Assembly: GCA_964420985.1 (NCBI GenBank)
Contig: CAYQUT010000037.1
Coordinates: 1-22,465 of the forward strand
Source of the DNA: CAMCTV01 sp964420985
GTDB taxonomy: Bacteria; Bacteroidota; Bacteroidia; Flavobacteriales_D; Sanyastnellaceae
Reading direction: 5' to 3'
Length of the DNA: 22,465 bases
Shown: in pieces, positions 8,012 to 15,603 of the stretch
How the letters are laid out: each line of letters opens with the position of its first letter
Numbering within the stretch: the first letter of the stretch is position 1
Notes under the pieces: model-generated
The model's database searches: none
What the model was told of the DNA's origin: nothing
What the model saw: only the letters and a program-made list of their open reading frames with translations
Position numbers and translations under genes: made by a program

Positions 8012-8545
8012 TTAAATCTGCTTGATCATTTGCGCAGTTATGTTCAACTTCACTTCTTCAGAAAGGGTAACACCGCCATCTTCCGTAGCGGCATTCCATA
8101 ACAAACCAAAATCAGAACGCATGACAACAGCAGACATTTCAAAACCGGCCTTTACCTGACCCCATGGATCGATAACAGAACCCGTATATTCCGTGTCCAA
8201 AGTCAACGTTTTGGTAACGCCTTTCAATGAAAAGTCCCCCGTCAGCGCGTATTTATTGTTTCCCAAAGATTTAAAAGAGGTTGATTTAAAAGTCAATTTT
8301 GGAAATTTCTCAACTTCAAAAAAATCGCCTGATTTCAGGTGACCATCTCTTTGCTCGTTTCGGGTATTCACGGATTCAACATCCGCCTCAAAGGAAATCT
8401 CTGCATCAGAAAAATCTTTTTCAGACGAATACATTTTGGCTTCAAATCTGTCAAATGTTCCAGAAACATTGGTGATCATTACGTGACGTACTTTGAAAAC
8501 TATCTCGCTGTGTACTGGGTCAATTACCCAAAGTTGTTTGCTCAT
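8012..8545 (-). CDS. YceI-family lipid-binding-like protein, cytoplasmic form
   Basis: This 177-residue protein covers the whole YceI lipocalin-like barrel. It starts with WVIDPVHSEIVFKVRHVMITNVSGTF, contains the central NTRNEQRDGHLKSGDFF segment, and carries the conserved SDFGLLWNAATEDGGV near the end. Known YceI proteins hold polyisoprenoids or other amphiphiles inside the barrel. There is no signal peptide, so this copy should act in the cytoplasm, unlike periplasmic E. coli YceI. It is the first gene of the operon with the hybrid kinase (3 bases downstream) and the receiver-cyclase, and it has its own -7 promoter box. That position suggests a ligand-binding accessory to the sensor or an output-linked protein (inference). 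Confidence 0.93.
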   Translation of the reverse strand: MSKQLWVIDPVHSEIVFKVRHVMITNVSGTFDRFEAKMYSSEKDFSDAEISFEADVESVNTRNEQRDGHLKSGDFFEVEKFPKLTFKSTSFKSLGNNKYALTGDFSLKGVTKTLTLDTEYTGSVIDPWGQVKAGFEMSAVVMRSDFGLLWNAATEDGGVTLSEEVKLNITAQMIKQI

Positions 8546-8567
8546 GATGTGTTGTATTTATTTTCAT

Positions 8568-8575
8568 CAAATATA
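8568..8575 (-). promoter_or_regulatory. -7 promoter box of the yceI-kinase-cyclase operon
   Basis: TATATTTG on the - strand is a perfect match to TAnnTTTG, 22 bases before the YceI ATG. No TTG is seen 19-21 bases upstream, so the promoter may be weak or need an activator. It lies in the 48-base gap after the FG-GAP gene, which contains no clear terminator. Confidence 0.5.
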
Positions 8576-8593
8576 AACTTATTCTTTAAGGTA

Positions 8594-10798
8594 TTAGTTC
8601 TTTATCCAACGTTTTGTTGTTGTTCCCCTCTCATCCTGTAATCGGAGAACATAACACCCACGATTCCAATCTGCTGTATTGACTTGAACCGGACCTAGAA
8701 TGATTTCCTCGAAGATCTTTTGTCCCAAAGCGTTAAAAACACTCAGAACTGACCTATCACTTGCATTGGTTTGAACATTTAGTAATGCATTACCCGGGTT
8801 AGGAAAAACAGACCAATCCTGAGAATCATTTTCATCCACCTCAATCACTACATCATCTCCTGTGTACAAACTTAAACCGCCTCCGCTCTGACCCATCACC
8901 AGATCCCATGTTCCATCGCCGGTAAAGTCGGCCCAACCAACACTTGAACGATCCCCTTCCCTAATTTCTTGAAACGACTCATCCACCAATGTTCCCTGCC
9001 CCACTGTGCCCGGTTCAAATTGATAATGATTGATGGTTCCTGTTTCATTTCCCAAGTATAAATTCCAGATCCCATTATTGTCTTTTACAACAAATGGAAC
9101 ACTAAAACCATCCAAACCAAGATAACTTGTAGCTTCAGCTCCAGCAACAGTTTCGGTTACCAATGACCATGATGGGCTCTGAGTTGAGCCTATATTCTTG
9201 TAATAATTGACATTTCCTGCTTTCTCCCCCGCAACCATATCCAACAACCCATCCTCATTCATGTCCACCAACTGCGGAGTAGCACTTTGACCCAAATCGA
9301 TGACCGTGCCATTCACATCAGAAATGATTTCAGCATTGGTAAAAACGGGATTGACATTACTTCCTGAATTGATCATCTTAAACAAGTTGCCATTCAATTC
9401 GCCTACTACCAAATCCCAATCGCCATCGCCATCAAGATCTCCCAATGCAGGATAAATATTCTGCCAATTTTCTTGTGATAAACCCAACCAATCAAAACTA
9501 GACCAGCGGAAAATTTGCTGGCCTTCTGAAGTTGTATCATTCAACAACAAATGCAACTTGGATCGATTGGAGAGCAATTCCCGATCAAAATACCTTGCTG
9601 ATAAAACGATATCCATATCACCATCTGCATCGACATCAAAAGGAACAGGATGCGATCCGTGCCCAACATCAACCATTTGATTTTGCAAAAAAGACATGGA
9701 CTGAAAACTCCAATCCGGATTCGTCTGTGTACCTTGGTTGACGTACATCCGAACTCCTTGCAGATCCTCTACCCCAAATATGGCATTGGGTGCAGCAAGC
9801 AAATCAGACACTCCATCATTGGTAACATCCACGTAGTAGGCTGCTGGAAACAAATACAAATCAATGGGAGGCCCTTGCGGAAAATTATATGCAACAGCCA
9901 CTGCACTGTCGGGACCTTGAGGAGTATCAGCCAAATAAATAGCTGCCATGTTGGACTCTGTGACATCCCCTAACACAATATCTTTGATTCCATTGCCATC
10001 CAGATCAATCATCGCAATCGTGCCTCCAGTATGACGATTGGCACTTCTTGGATCGACGACATTGAGTGAGCAATTGAACTGATCCCCTATGAAAAGAGAA
10101 AAACTTTCTGGCGCCTCAGAAACCTTTCCAAAACATCGATTGGCGCAAATAAAATCAGGCTCTGAACAATTTCCATTTTCAACTTGAAGCGACTTGTAAA
10201 AGTACATACCTGTGCTAGACTCCGTGTTGGATATGATGTCCATATCGCCATCATCATCCAAATCCTCAATGGCCAACATATCAATGCTCATGGAATAAAT
10301 AGGCGCTGTAAAAGGTCCTCCGCCCAAATCATAAGAAGACAGTAACATTTGGCCATTTTGAAAAGGTTCAAAAGATAAAGTACCTGAAAGTGACGTTGTA
10401 TTTAAATACACTACAATTCCAGACTGAAAATTGGTGAAAATATCAGGCCATCCATCACAGTTAAAATCGCGAAGCACAGCCCAATTGCTCATCGAGGGAA
10501 AAGCACTTTGGTATTGCGGGGCATGGTACCAATACGATTGGCCTTGGATATCCGATGTCTGTAAAAATGTTAGCACACGATTAGCCTGTCGATCAAAAAC
10601 AAACAAATCTTGAATACCATCTTGATTCAAATCAATATTAGAAAACTGAGGCGCATTCAACCCTCCTGCCCAACCATTGGAAATAAAGTAATCATCAATT
10701 TTGACGGGTATATTGTCATTTCGCTGCAACCACTGTGCATCCAAGGACAGGGAAATCGCAAAAAGGATAAAAACAAAGCCACAAATTCTCTTGTACAT
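8594..10798 (-). CDS. Secreted FG-GAP/VCBS propeller protein with T9SS sorting domain
   Basis: This 734-residue exported protein has a signal peptide (about 1-21, cleavage likely after SLDA). Nine calcium-binding FG-GAP-type loops (DxDxDG-xxD) are seen near residues 56-69, 111-120, 179-189, 265-278, 324-335, 388-401, 454-466, 512-524 and 624-636. Together they imply one or more beta-propellers. The last about 74 residues, beginning WSVFPNPGNALLNV, are a T9SS type A C-terminal sorting domain, so the protein is secreted or attached to the cell surface. No catalytic domain is seen. Such proteins usually bind ligands or mediate adhesion; the target is unknown. A 40-base gap separates it from a divergent gene. 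Confidence 0.93.
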   Translation of the reverse strand: MYKRICGFVFILFAISLSLDAQWLQRNDNIPVKIDDYFISNGWAGGLNAPQFSNIDLNQDGIQDLFVFDRQANRVLTFLQTSDIQGQSYWYHAPQYQSAFPSMSNWAVLRDFNCDGWPDIFTNFQSGIVVYLNTTSLSGTLSFEPFQNGQMLLSSYDLGGGPFTAPIYSMSIDMLAIEDLDDDGDMDIISNTESSTGMYFYKSLQVENGNCSEPDFICANRCFGKVSEAPESFSLFIGDQFNCSLNVVDPRSANRHTGGTIAMIDLDGNGIKDIVLGDVTESNMAAIYLADTPQGPDSAVAVAYNFPQGPPIDLYLFPAAYYVDVTNDGVSDLLAAPNAIFGVEDLQGVRMYVNQGTQTNPDWSFQSMSFLQNQMVDVGHGSHPVPFDVDADGDMDIVLSARYFDRELLSNRSKLHLLLNDTTSEGQQIFRWSSFDWLGLSQENWQNIYPALGDLDGDGDWDLVVGELNGNLFKMINSGSNVNPVFTNAEIISDVNGTVIDLGQSATPQLVDMNEDGLLDMVAGEKAGNVNYYKNIGSTQSPSWSLVTETVAGAEATSYLGLDGFSVPFVVKDNNGIWNLYLGNETGTINHYQFEPGTVGQGTLVDESFQEIREGDRSSVGWADFTGDGTWDLVMGQSGGGLSLYTGDDVVIEVDENDSQDWSVFPNPGNALLNVQTNASDRSVLSVFNALGQKIFEEIILGPVQVNTADWNRGCYVLRLQDERGTTTKRWIKN

Positions 10799-10822
10799 TC
10801 ATCGAAATTAATGACATCTTTG
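10791..10822 (+). promoter_or_regulatory. Promoter of the small membrane-anchored protein gene
   Basis: A TTG (10791-10793) lies 21 bases before CATCTTTG (10815-10822), a 7/8 match to the -7 consensus. A purine-rich AAGGAAGG (10829-10836), one of the few Shine-Dalgarno-like sites in the window, precedes the ATG at 10839. The -33 element lies in the first codons of the divergent FG-GAP gene. Confidence 0.5.
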
Positions 10823-10838
10823 CAAAAAAAGGAAGGCA

Positions 10839-11351
10839 ATGGAAAATTTATGGATTGTTTTAACGCTTGTCGCATCAGCAGTAGGAATGACATGGTTTGT
10901 CAATAAAGAATGGAAACAAACCATCTTACGGAGAGAACGCATGGAAACGCAAAGAGAAAAGAATAAGCTTTTCATCCCCTTAAAACTATCTGCCATTGAG
11001 CGTTTGACCATCATGTTGGAAAGAACAAAGCCCACCCATCTCATATTAAGACAACCCGTCAATCAAATCTCAGCCACTCAACTTCAGCATGAGTTGATGA
11101 AAAATATCCGAGAAGAATATGATCACAACATGGGACTTCAAATCTATGTGCATGCTTCCACTTGGAAGAGCATTGATTTAGCCAAAGAAAGTACGATTGA
11201 ATTGATTAAAGTGGCCTTTCAACACGTTGGTTTGGAAGCCAATGCCATGGAACTAAGCAGCACCATTTTCCAGCTTGAGGCTGAAACACAAAACAGTGTT
11301 ATACAAATTGCTTTGGACAAATTGAAAGAAGAAACAGCTCAGCTATTGTAA
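10839..11351 (+). CDS. Conserved Bacteroidota membrane-anchored protein (DUF7935-like)
   Basis: This 170-residue protein has one N-terminal transmembrane helix (about 3-20), a charged linker (about 23-45) and a cytoplasmic helical domain. The segment LSAIERLTIMLERTKPTHLILR followed by LQHELMKNIREEYDHNMGLQIYV matches a family of small hypothetical proteins I know from Bacteroidota, possibly DUF7935. The match is from memory. No catalytic motif is visible and the function is unknown. It is a single-gene transcript whose stop codon directly abuts the stop codon of the convergent aldolase gene. Confidence 0.8.
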   Translation: MENLWIVLTLVASAVGMTWFVNKEWKQTILRRERMETQREKNKLFIPLKLSAIERLTIMLERTKPTHLILRQPVNQISATQLQHELMKNIREEYDHNMGLQIYVHASTWKSIDLAKESTIELIKVAFQHVGLEANAMELSSTIFQLEAETQNSVIQIALDKLKEETAQLL

Positions 11352-12416
11352 TTACGCGTTGCGCTGAATACAATTCAAATCTTCAAAAGCCAACTTTAAT
11401 CGATTCACAAAGGTTTTCTCTCCCTCTCTCAACCAAACGCGGGGATCATAAAATTTCTTGTTCGGTTTATCCGCTCCTTCAGGATTGCCAATTTGCGCTT
11501 TCAGATATTCTGACTTATTGCCCATGTAATCGCGAATTCCTTCTGTATAGGCCCACTGCATATCTGTATCGATGTTCATCTTGATGGCACCGTAACTGAT
11601 GGCCTCTCTTATCTCCTCTCGTGTGGATCCGCTTCCTCCGTGAAAAACAAAATGAATGGGTTTTTCAACGGTGTTGTATTTCTGCTGGATGAATTGCTGA
11701 GAGTTATTCAATATGATGGGTTGTAATTTGACATTACCGGGCTTGTACACACCATGAACATTTCCAAAAGCAGCCGCCACGGTAAAACGATGGCTTACTT
11801 TTTTCATGTGCTCGTATGCATAGGCCACTTCTTCTGGCTGGGTATACAACTTACTGCTATCCACGTCTGAGTTGTCTACTCCATCTTCCTCACCACCGGT
11901 AACACCCAATTCAATTTCCAAAGTAATGCCCATCTTATTCATGCGCTCAAAATATTGAACAGACAATTCAATGTTCTCTTCCAAAGACTCCTCTGAAAAA
12001 TCCAACATATGGGACGAGAAAAGTGACTTCCCAGTTCTTTCAAAAAAAGACTCACCATGAGACAGCATACCATCCATCCAAGGCAATAGATTCTTGGCGC
12101 AATGATCGGTGTGAATAATAACAGGAACCTGATACAATGCGGCCAATTGATGAATGTGGTGCGCTCCGCTAACGGATCCAGCAATAGCGGCTTGTTGATC
12201 TGCGTTGGACAATCCTTTGCCCGCGTAGAATGCGCCACCTCCATTGCTGAACTGGAGAATAACAGGAGAGTTCACTTCTCTTGCAGTTTCCAAAACAGCA
12301 TTCACACTGTTGGTCCCGATGACATTTACGGCAGGGATGGCATATCCTCTGTCCTTGGCATCATTTAATAGTTCGGTGACTTGATCTCCGGTAAGTACTC
12401 CTGGTTGAAAGCGCAT
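11352..12416 (-). CDS. fbaA: Class II fructose-bisphosphate aldolase
   Basis: This zinc-dependent enzyme splits or forms fructose 1,6-bisphosphate in glycolysis and gluconeogenesis. From the ATG at 12416 it has 354 residues, close to the 359 of E. coli FbaA, and aligns along its length. The conserved sites are present: HTDHCAK with catalytic D104 and zinc ligand H105, GGEEDGVDN (E176/E177), zinc ligand H221 in VHGVYKPGN, and H259 in HGGSGST. The frame is open to 12449, but the promoter at 12437-12466 shows the longer start would be upstream of transcription. It is probably transcribed alone, 38 bases after the DUF4476-like gene, and is convergent with zero spacing to the membrane-anchored protein gene. 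Confidence 0.97.
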   Translation of the reverse strand: MRFQPGVLTGDQVTELLNDAKDRGYAIPAVNVIGTNSVNAVLETAREVNSPVILQFSNGGGAFYAGKGLSNADQQAAIAGSVSGAHHIHQLAALYQVPVIIHTDHCAKNLLPWMDGMLSHGESFFERTGKSLFSSHMLDFSEESLEENIELSVQYFERMNKMGITLEIELGVTGGEEDGVDNSDVDSSKLYTQPEEVAYAYEHMKKVSHRFTVAAAFGNVHGVYKPGNVKLQPIILNNSQQFIQQKYNTVEKPIHFVFHGGSGSTREEIREAISYGAIKMNIDTDMQWAYTEGIRDYMGNKSEYLKAQIGNPEGADKPNKKFYDPRVWLREGEKTFVNRLKLAFEDLNCIQRNA

Positions 12417-12436
12417 TTTGTTGGGGTTTAGAACAA

Positions 12437-12466
12437 CAAAAATAAGCAAAGCGCCTATTGAGACAA
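12437..12466 (-). promoter_or_regulatory. Promoter of the aldolase gene
   Basis: On the - strand TTG (12464-12466, within CTTTTG) is followed after 19 bases by TATTTTTG (12437-12444), both perfect. Transcription would begin near 12433, giving a leader of about 17 bases. The -33 element lies inside the last codons of the upstream gene. Confidence 0.7.
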
Positions 12467-13123
12467 AAGTTGAATGGCCTTATTTCTATTCCGTTCAATT
12501 AAAAATAGCCCCGACAATTCCATTCTGTGGTCCCAATCATAGATACTGCCTTTGATGATGTTCAACAATGACAATTTATCATCCTCCAATTCAATATCTG
12601 TAAAAATCATCATCCATTGTTCTACAGTACAACAAGCCCCCTTTGATAACATCGAAATGATTTTAAGTTTCTGAGTAGTCATTGTAGCAGATTGTACTTC
12701 CTTCAAAAAAACGCCCCATTGATCTGCGTCCATGGGAGCTTGACAATTTTTCAATCCATGGTATACAGGATCTAAAGAAACTACCGCGGATGAATCCCAT
12801 TCATTGGGTTGCCATGTATTCTCCCCAACCACCTGCCATTTCCATACATTCTTGATTTGTTGAAGTTCAAAATCTTGTGAAAAGCCATTTTTATAGACCA
12901 AACTTTGCGCCACGGAATCTCCATTGGACAGGAGCGTAACAAGCTGAAACTTCTTTTCTTTGGTTTCCCAATCAAAACCCAATCGATGTACCGGATAGAT
13001 ATTCATGGGATGTCCATTGACTTTTAAGACAAAAGCATTGGAGGCTTTAAAATCCAACCTCATTTGGGACTGGACAGTTAAAGAAATGAACAAAGTATAA
13101 ACAAAAACAACCCAACTTCTCAT
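12455..13123 (-). CDS. Exported DUF4476-like protein
   Basis: This 222-residue protein has a signal peptide (about 1-20, ending VQSQ). The first half, about 21-120, is an all-beta-looking region with no recognised motif. The C-terminal about 95 residues show the DUF4476 pattern: CQAPMDADQWGVFLKEV, a KLKIISMLSKG-type helix, then CCTVEQWMMIF and a last set of helices. DUF4476 proteins are common periplasmic proteins of unknown function in Bacteroidota. Its start overlaps the hemF stop by 4 bp (ATGA), so it is the last gene of the guaA-LysM-hemF run. A link to haem synthesis is not implied by the sequence itself. Confidence 0.8.
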   Translation of the reverse strand: MRSWVVFVYTLFISLTVQSQMRLDFKASNAFVLKVNGHPMNIYPVHRLGFDWETKEKKFQLVTLLSNGDSVAQSLVYKNGFSQDFELQQIKNVWKWQVVGENTWQPNEWDSSAVVSLDPVYHGLKNCQAPMDADQWGVFLKEVQSATMTTQKLKIISMLSKGACCTVEQWMMIFTDIELEDDKLSLLNIIKGSIYDWDHRMELSGLFLIERNRNKAIQLLSQ

Positions 13124-14025
13124 ACCCCTTCAATCCAATTGATATCTTTTTTTAATAATTCTTGTGTTCGCCACTCATCGCTATTTTCTTCCGGTACAAA
13201 ATTGTATTTCCATGAGGCATGTTCCGGTAAACTCATGAGAATGGACTCTATCCGTCCTTTGGTTTCTAAACCAAAACGGGTGCCTCTGTCATACACCAAA
13301 TTAAACTCTACATACCTACCACGGCGTACCAATTGCCATTCCTTCTGTTGGGAAGAATATTCTTGTGCTTTGTACTTGGCCATCAGTGGCACATACACTT
13401 GCACAAAAGTTTGAGTGAGGTCCAATGCGTAATTCATCAACTCATCGTGGCTAAATTTCCCATCGGATGGTTTTATATAATCATAGAAGATTCCGCCCAC
13501 ACCCCTTGTTTCATTTCGGTGTTGATTAAAAAAATAATCATCTGCCCATTTTTTCTGAGTAGAATAAAATGAAGCGTCGTATTTATCGCAAACCTTTTTC
13601 AGTGTCGAATGAAAAACACTGGCATCTTCTTTAACCACATAGATGGGTGTAAGATCAATACCTCCACCAAACCAAGCATCTCCACCATTGGTTTCAAAGT
13701 AACGCACATTCATGTGAATGATGGGAATTAGTGGTGAATGAGGATGCAAAACAATTGAGATACCGGTTGCAAAAAAATGAGTTGCTTGTGGCGCCACATG
13801 ATTTTTCATAAAAACAGGAATCTCACCTTCCACCGCACTAAAGTTCACACCACCCTTTTCCAGCACATTTCCCTGTTGAATAACACGTGTAATACCACCT
13901 CCCCCAGAGGCATGAGACCATTCTTCCCAACCAAAATGCCCCTTACCATCTTCCGCTTCCAAAGCTGCGCAAATTCGAGCCTGCGCCTCTTGAAAGGCCC
14001 CCTTTATTTTGTCTTTAAACACCAT
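13120..14025 (-). CDS. hemF: Oxygen-dependent coproporphyrinogen III oxidase
   Basis: This enzyme converts coproporphyrinogen III to protoporphyrinogen IX with O2 in haem biosynthesis, in the cytoplasm. At 301 residues it is the normal length. Hallmarks are the SHASGGGGITRV region, HMNVRYFE with the proposed catalytic H104, WFGGGIDLTP (D124), RNETRGVGGIFYDY, and RGRYVEFNLVYDRGTRFGL near the C-terminus. It starts one base after the stop of the LysM/binding-protein gene and overlaps the DUF4476-like gene by 4 bp. It is thus tightly coupled within one operon. Its presence implies aerobic growth. Confidence 0.97.
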   Translation of the reverse strand: MVFKDKIKGAFQEAQARICAALEAEDGKGHFGWEEWSHASGGGGITRVIQQGNVLEKGGVNFSAVEGEIPVFMKNHVAPQATHFFATGISIVLHPHSPLIPIIHMNVRYFETNGGDAWFGGGIDLTPIYVVKEDASVFHSTLKKVCDKYDASFYSTQKKWADDYFFNQHRNETRGVGGIFYDYIKPSDGKFSHDELMNYALDLTQTFVQVYVPLMAKYKAQEYSSQQKEWQLVRRGRYVEFNLVYDRGTRFGLETKGRIESILMSLPEHASWKYNFVPEENSDEWRTQELLKKDINWIEGV

Positions 14026-14026
14026 A

Positions 14027-15571
14027 CTACTTAACTCTGATCACCACACCTTGATGAGATTCCATAATCACAACACCAACATTCTCAAATCCGTTGCCTC
14101 TTCCCACTTGAACCAAATCGATATTGCAAAACAAACCGTTCATCAACATTTCATGCGAAAGCAAATCCATCATACCCAATGATTGTTGCTGCACAAAGGA
14201 TTTTAAGATGTCATGTCCACAAAAAGAATAATCCGTTGGATGGGTAAAGTATGAACGGTGGTATTTTTTAATCCAATCATTGACTTCAGGGTCATCAGAT
14301 TCAGATTGTGCTGATTTGGTGAAAGTGAATTTAAGCTTATTCTTAACCTCACCTTCCGCATCACCTTCCGATAAATGATCCACCCAATCCGACATGCCCA
14401 ACAACCATGTTCTTTGCAACAAGTGACTCTTACTATTGAATTTTCTGGCTAACTCAGGTGACTGTGAAGGAATAACAACCACCATTGAATCCATCTGACC
14501 AGCTCGAGCTGTAAACAACGAATCCAAATTATTCGAAACCTTTAAATTTTTCAATCCAGATTTCAAATAACGCGCCTTGAAAGCTTCCGACCGTTTTTTT
14601 TCAGCCTCTGTTTTTCCGGCATACAAGAAAACAGGCACTTTATCCGACTTCTTTTCCAAAACATATCGTGCCGTGGCTCCCCATTGAGATACATCACTTG
14701 GGAATGCCTTTATGATTCGTTCATTCCCCATTAAAATCTTGTTGCTAATGGGCACTGGGCAAACAACCCATACATTTCTTTTTTTGGCCCAAGGGGCCAA
14801 CGCCTCAAGAGACTCTTTAAACAATGGCCCTATGATTAAATCCGCATCGTTTAGTCGAGAACCTTGGGTCCATTGCTTAATCAACTCTACGTTGTCATAA
14901 AAATCAATTAACTCTATCTCCACCCGCATTCCAAACTTCTCCATTTCAGTCTCTGTCAATAGCATTCCTCTATAGAGCTCCAATGCTGTTTGACGAATTA
15001 CCTTTTGTCTCTGTGTAATGGTAGAATCAGGGACCCCTGAAAGAAATGGCAAAAGCAGATATACTTTATAAGATTCGCCGGAAGTTTTAGGTGCAACTTG
15101 AAAATCATGGGATGCTGGAGCTTTGGAGGAAATCCTCACTTTTTGATTAATGGCTATTCCATTTTGGGCTTCAGGATTAAGTGCATAAAAGTCATCTAGC
15201 TTCAATTTGTACTTTTGAGATATACTGAAAGCCGTCTCACCAGGTTGCACCAAATGATAACCTGAGGCAACATTTAAATTGGCGTTGGTTTTATCAGGAA
15301 CAGTCAATTGATCAGATGGATTGGGCATTCCACTTCCACCTTTTCTTATTTTCAACGTTTGCCCCAATTGTATCCCTTCAGCAGAGAGATCATTAATTTT
15401 CTGAATTTCCTTTATGCCAACATTGTACAATTTGGATATGCCATACAAAGTTTGACCTGGCTCAACTTTGTGCATGTAGTAATCCACTCCATCTATTTTT
15501 TGAACAGGTGCGGTGATTTGCGACCATGTCATTTGGGAACAAAAAATAAATATGATGATTAGATACCTCAT
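14027..15571 (-). CDS. Exported LysM protein with periplasmic-binding-protein-like domain
   Basis: This 514-residue protein starts at the ATG at 15571, which gives a clean signal peptide (MRYLIIIFIFCSQMTWSQ). The open frame to 15613 would add 14 residues before it. Two LysM domains lie at about 32-76 (HKVEPGQTLYGISKLYNV) and about 105-147 (HLVQPGETAFSISQKYKL). From about 168 onward there is an alpha/beta region resembling type I periplasmic binding proteins (LivK-like: DLIIGPLF, ending with a modified YSFCGHDILKSF). The LysM domains should hold it to peptidoglycan. The binding-like domain suggests a receptor rather than a hydrolase, as no amidase or peptidase motif is seen. It lies 32 bases after guaA and one base before hemF. 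Confidence 0.85.
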   Translation of the reverse strand: MRYLIIIFIFCSQMTWSQITAPVQKIDGVDYYMHKVEPGQTLYGISKLYNVGIKEIQKINDLSAEGIQLGQTLKIRKGGSGMPNPSDQLTVPDKTNANLNVASGYHLVQPGETAFSISQKYKLKLDDFYALNPEAQNGIAINQKVRISSKAPASHDFQVAPKTSGESYKVYLLLPFLSGVPDSTITQRQKVIRQTALELYRGMLLTETEMEKFGMRVEIELIDFYDNVELIKQWTQGSRLNDADLIIGPLFKESLEALAPWAKKRNVWVVCPVPISNKILMGNERIIKAFPSDVSQWGATARYVLEKKSDKVPVFLYAGKTEAEKKRSEAFKARYLKSGLKNLKVSNNLDSLFTARAGQMDSMVVVIPSQSPELARKFNSKSHLLQRTWLLGMSDWVDHLSEGDAEGEVKNKLKFTFTKSAQSESDDPEVNDWIKKYHRSYFTHPTDYSFCGHDILKSFVQQQSLGMMDLLSHEMLMNGLFCNIDLVQVGRGNGFENVGVVIMESHQGVVIRVK

Positions 15572-15603
15572 GCCGTAAAAGTAAACATTATTTAAAGCAA
15601 ATA

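Noticed and set aside
10803..10810. TAATTTCG on the - strand as a -7 box for the FG-GAP gene
   Set aside because: It is only a 7/8 match and ends 4 bases before the ATG, with no TTG at the expected distance; too weak to list as a feature.
12417..12449. Longer aldolase start at 12449
   Set aside because: It would begin upstream of the predicted transcription start, and E. coli FbaA aligns with the ATG at 12416.
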